Shown here: positions 62,933 to 64,000 of the stretch, piece after piece | How positions within the stretch are numbered: the stretch's first letter is position 1 | Layout of the letters: each line of letters begins with the position of its first letter | NCBI RefSeq assembly: GCF_009789675.1 | Contig: NZ_CP046914.1 | Coordinates: 868,001 to 932,000 of the forward strand | DNA: 64,000 bases | From: Paraburkholderia acidisoli | GTDB taxonomy: Bacteria; Pseudomonadota; Gammaproteobacteria; Burkholderiales; Burkholderiaceae | Direction: 5' to 3' | Translations under genes and position numbers: made by a program | The notes under the pieces: model-generated | The model's input: only the letters and a program-made list of their open reading frames with translations | What the model was told of the DNA's origin: nothing | The model's database searches: none

Positions 62933-64000
62933 ATGAACGCGATGACCGCAACCCAGCCCTCCCCCAGCGCAGCCGGCCTGCGCGAGCATTTCGACCGCGT
63001 CGTGCTGCCGCTGTGGCGCGGCCCCGGCTTCAACGCCGCGCTGCGCCTGCCCTTCGAGGCGCTCGACGCGAACGGCGCGGCCACGCTGCCCGTCACGCGC
63101 TACCGCGCCATGGCGTGCGCGCGCCAGCTCTTCGTGTTCTCGCAGGCGGGCGACGCCGAACACTGCCAGACGCTGTTCGACACGTTGCGCCACACCTTTC
63201 AGGACAGCCGGAACGGCGGTTGGTTCTTTAGCGTCGATGCCAACGGCGCGCCGCTCGACACGACCAAAGACCTCTACACGCACGCCTTCGTGGTGTTCGC
63301 GTGCGCCGCGTACGGCCAGCGTTTCGGCGTGAAAGAAGCGCTCGACACGGCGCGCGAAACTTCGGCGCTGATCGTCGATCGCTTCAAGGCGCCGGACGGT
63401 TTGCTCTACGCGGCGCTCGACGCCACGTTCGCGAACGTCACGAGCGGCACGCTGCAAAATCCGCTCATGCACCTGGTCGAAGCCTGGCTGGTGGCGAGCG
63501 AGGCCACCGGCGACAGCGCGTTCGACACGGCGATCACGCGTCTCGTCGAGGCCGTCGCGCGCGGCTTCCTGCACGCGCCCACGGGTTGCATCGCCGAATT
63601 GCCGATCGGCGTGCAGGACAACCGGCTGGAGCCGGGACATCAGTTCGAATGGTTCTGGCTGGCGTCGCGCGCGGGGGCGCGGCTGGGCGATTCGGGTCTC
63701 GAAGCGGCACTCGCGCGCGCGTTCGTCTTTGCGGAGGAGCACGGCGTGGACCCGGCCACGGGCGGCGTGACGGCCGCGCTCGACGAGCGCGGCGACGTGA
63801 TCGATGCGACCCAGCGGATCTGGGCGCAAACGGAGTATTTGCGCGCGCTCGCCACGCATGGCGAAGCCACCGTGCGCGCGCGCCTCGCGCCGCAGATCGA
63901 GCGTTTCGCGCCGCGTTTTCTCACGGCGCAAGGCTGGGTGGAATGCCGCGACGCGGCGGGCAACGTGGCGCGCGCCGACATGCCGTCAACAACGCCATAT
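62933..64000 (+). CDS. AGE-family epimerase/isomerase (3' end outside window)
   Basis: The visible 356 residues match the N-acylglucosamine 2-epimerase / mannose isomerase family, an (alpha/alpha)6 barrel. Segments include GGWFFSVDANGAPLDTTKDLYTHAF, which is best read as the early substrate-facing loop, then QNPLMHLVEAWL and LEPGHQFEWFWL with the conserved histidine. The frame is open to the window edge, and the family is usually 380-420 residues. It begins MNAMTATQP. Substrate is not deducible here. Confidence 0.88.
   Translation, partial: MNAMTATQPSPSAAGLREHFDRVVLPLWRGPGFNAALRLPFEALDANGAATLPVTRYRAMACARQLFVFSQAGDAEHCQTLFDTLRHTFQDSRNGGWFFSVDANGAPLDTTKDLYTHAFVVFACAAYGQRFGVKEALDTARETSALIVDRFKAPDGLLYAALDATFANVTSGTLQNPLMHLVEAWLVASEATGDSAFDTAITRLVEAVARGFLHAPTGCIAELPIGVQDNRLEPGHQFEWFWLASRAGARLGDSGLEAALARAFVFAEEHGVDPATGGVTAALDERGDVIDATQRIWAQTEYLRALATHGEATVRARLAPQIERFAPRFLTAQGWVECRDAAGNVARADMPSTTPY

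Overview
The window is a GC-rich (roughly two thirds G+C) piece of a Burkholderiaceae genome, most likely the second chromosome of a Burkholderia, Paraburkholderia or Caballeronia-type bacterium. I base this on gene content and order: the run leuC-(entericidin-like lipoprotein)-leuD-leuB-asd-fimV-truA-trpF-trpB-(DNA methyltransferase)-trpA-accD, followed by a TCA-cycle block, is typical of that group. Genus and species cannot be fixed by eye. No rRNA, tRNA, CRISPR, insertion sequence, integrase or phage gene was seen. The region looks like native chromosome.

Layout. (1) 1-12957, all on the minus strand: leucine, aspartate-family and tryptophan biosynthesis with accD, truA and a fimV-like gene. 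A DNA adenine methyltransferase sits inside the trp cluster and a 50-residue entericidin-like lipoprotein sits between leuC and leuD. (2) 13380-19678: an outer-membrane MipA/OmpV protein, a small secreted protein, a TerC-family membrane protein, a zinc-ribbon protein, a TerB-like protein, a QseB/PmrA-type two-component system and a VOC protein. (3) 19800-33582: citrate synthase, SdhE, succinate dehydrogenase, a HutC-type GntR regulator, malate dehydrogenase, a CitE-like lyase, a small secreted protein, PrpD and aconitase A. (4) 33718-43114: a GGCT-like protein, an orphan NarL-type regulator, an amidase, a complete polyamine-type ABC transporter and a divergent MocR regulator. (5) 43122-64000: a 1277-residue AsmA/DUF748 protein, a DUF1254 lipoprotein, CopA, a chemoreceptor, a parvulin-type isomerase, PBP1A, a porin, a flavin reductase-like protein, a DUF3563 microprotein, an MgtC protein and the start of an AGE-family epimerase.

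Several regulatory sites can be read directly. A tandem CTCATT-N5-CTCATT box lies in front of both terC and the zinc-ribbon/terB pair, next to a PmrA/QseB-type regulator whose family binds this kind of hexamer-N5-hexamer repeat. A perfect 20-bp palindrome lies between the GntR gene and a consensus promoter aimed at mdh. A MerR/CueR-type operator with a 19-bp promoter spacer precedes copA. A flagellar-sigma-like promoter precedes the chemoreceptor gene. Paired CCTAGGGAAAACCCT elements precede the DUF3563 gene. Rho-independent terminators separate most transcription units.

The best candidate for an undescribed system is the TerC / zinc-ribbon / TerB-like / two-component cluster with its shared tandem box. 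It would be a compact metal- or envelope-stress regulon. This is an inference from site architecture and gene neighbourhood and has not been shown.
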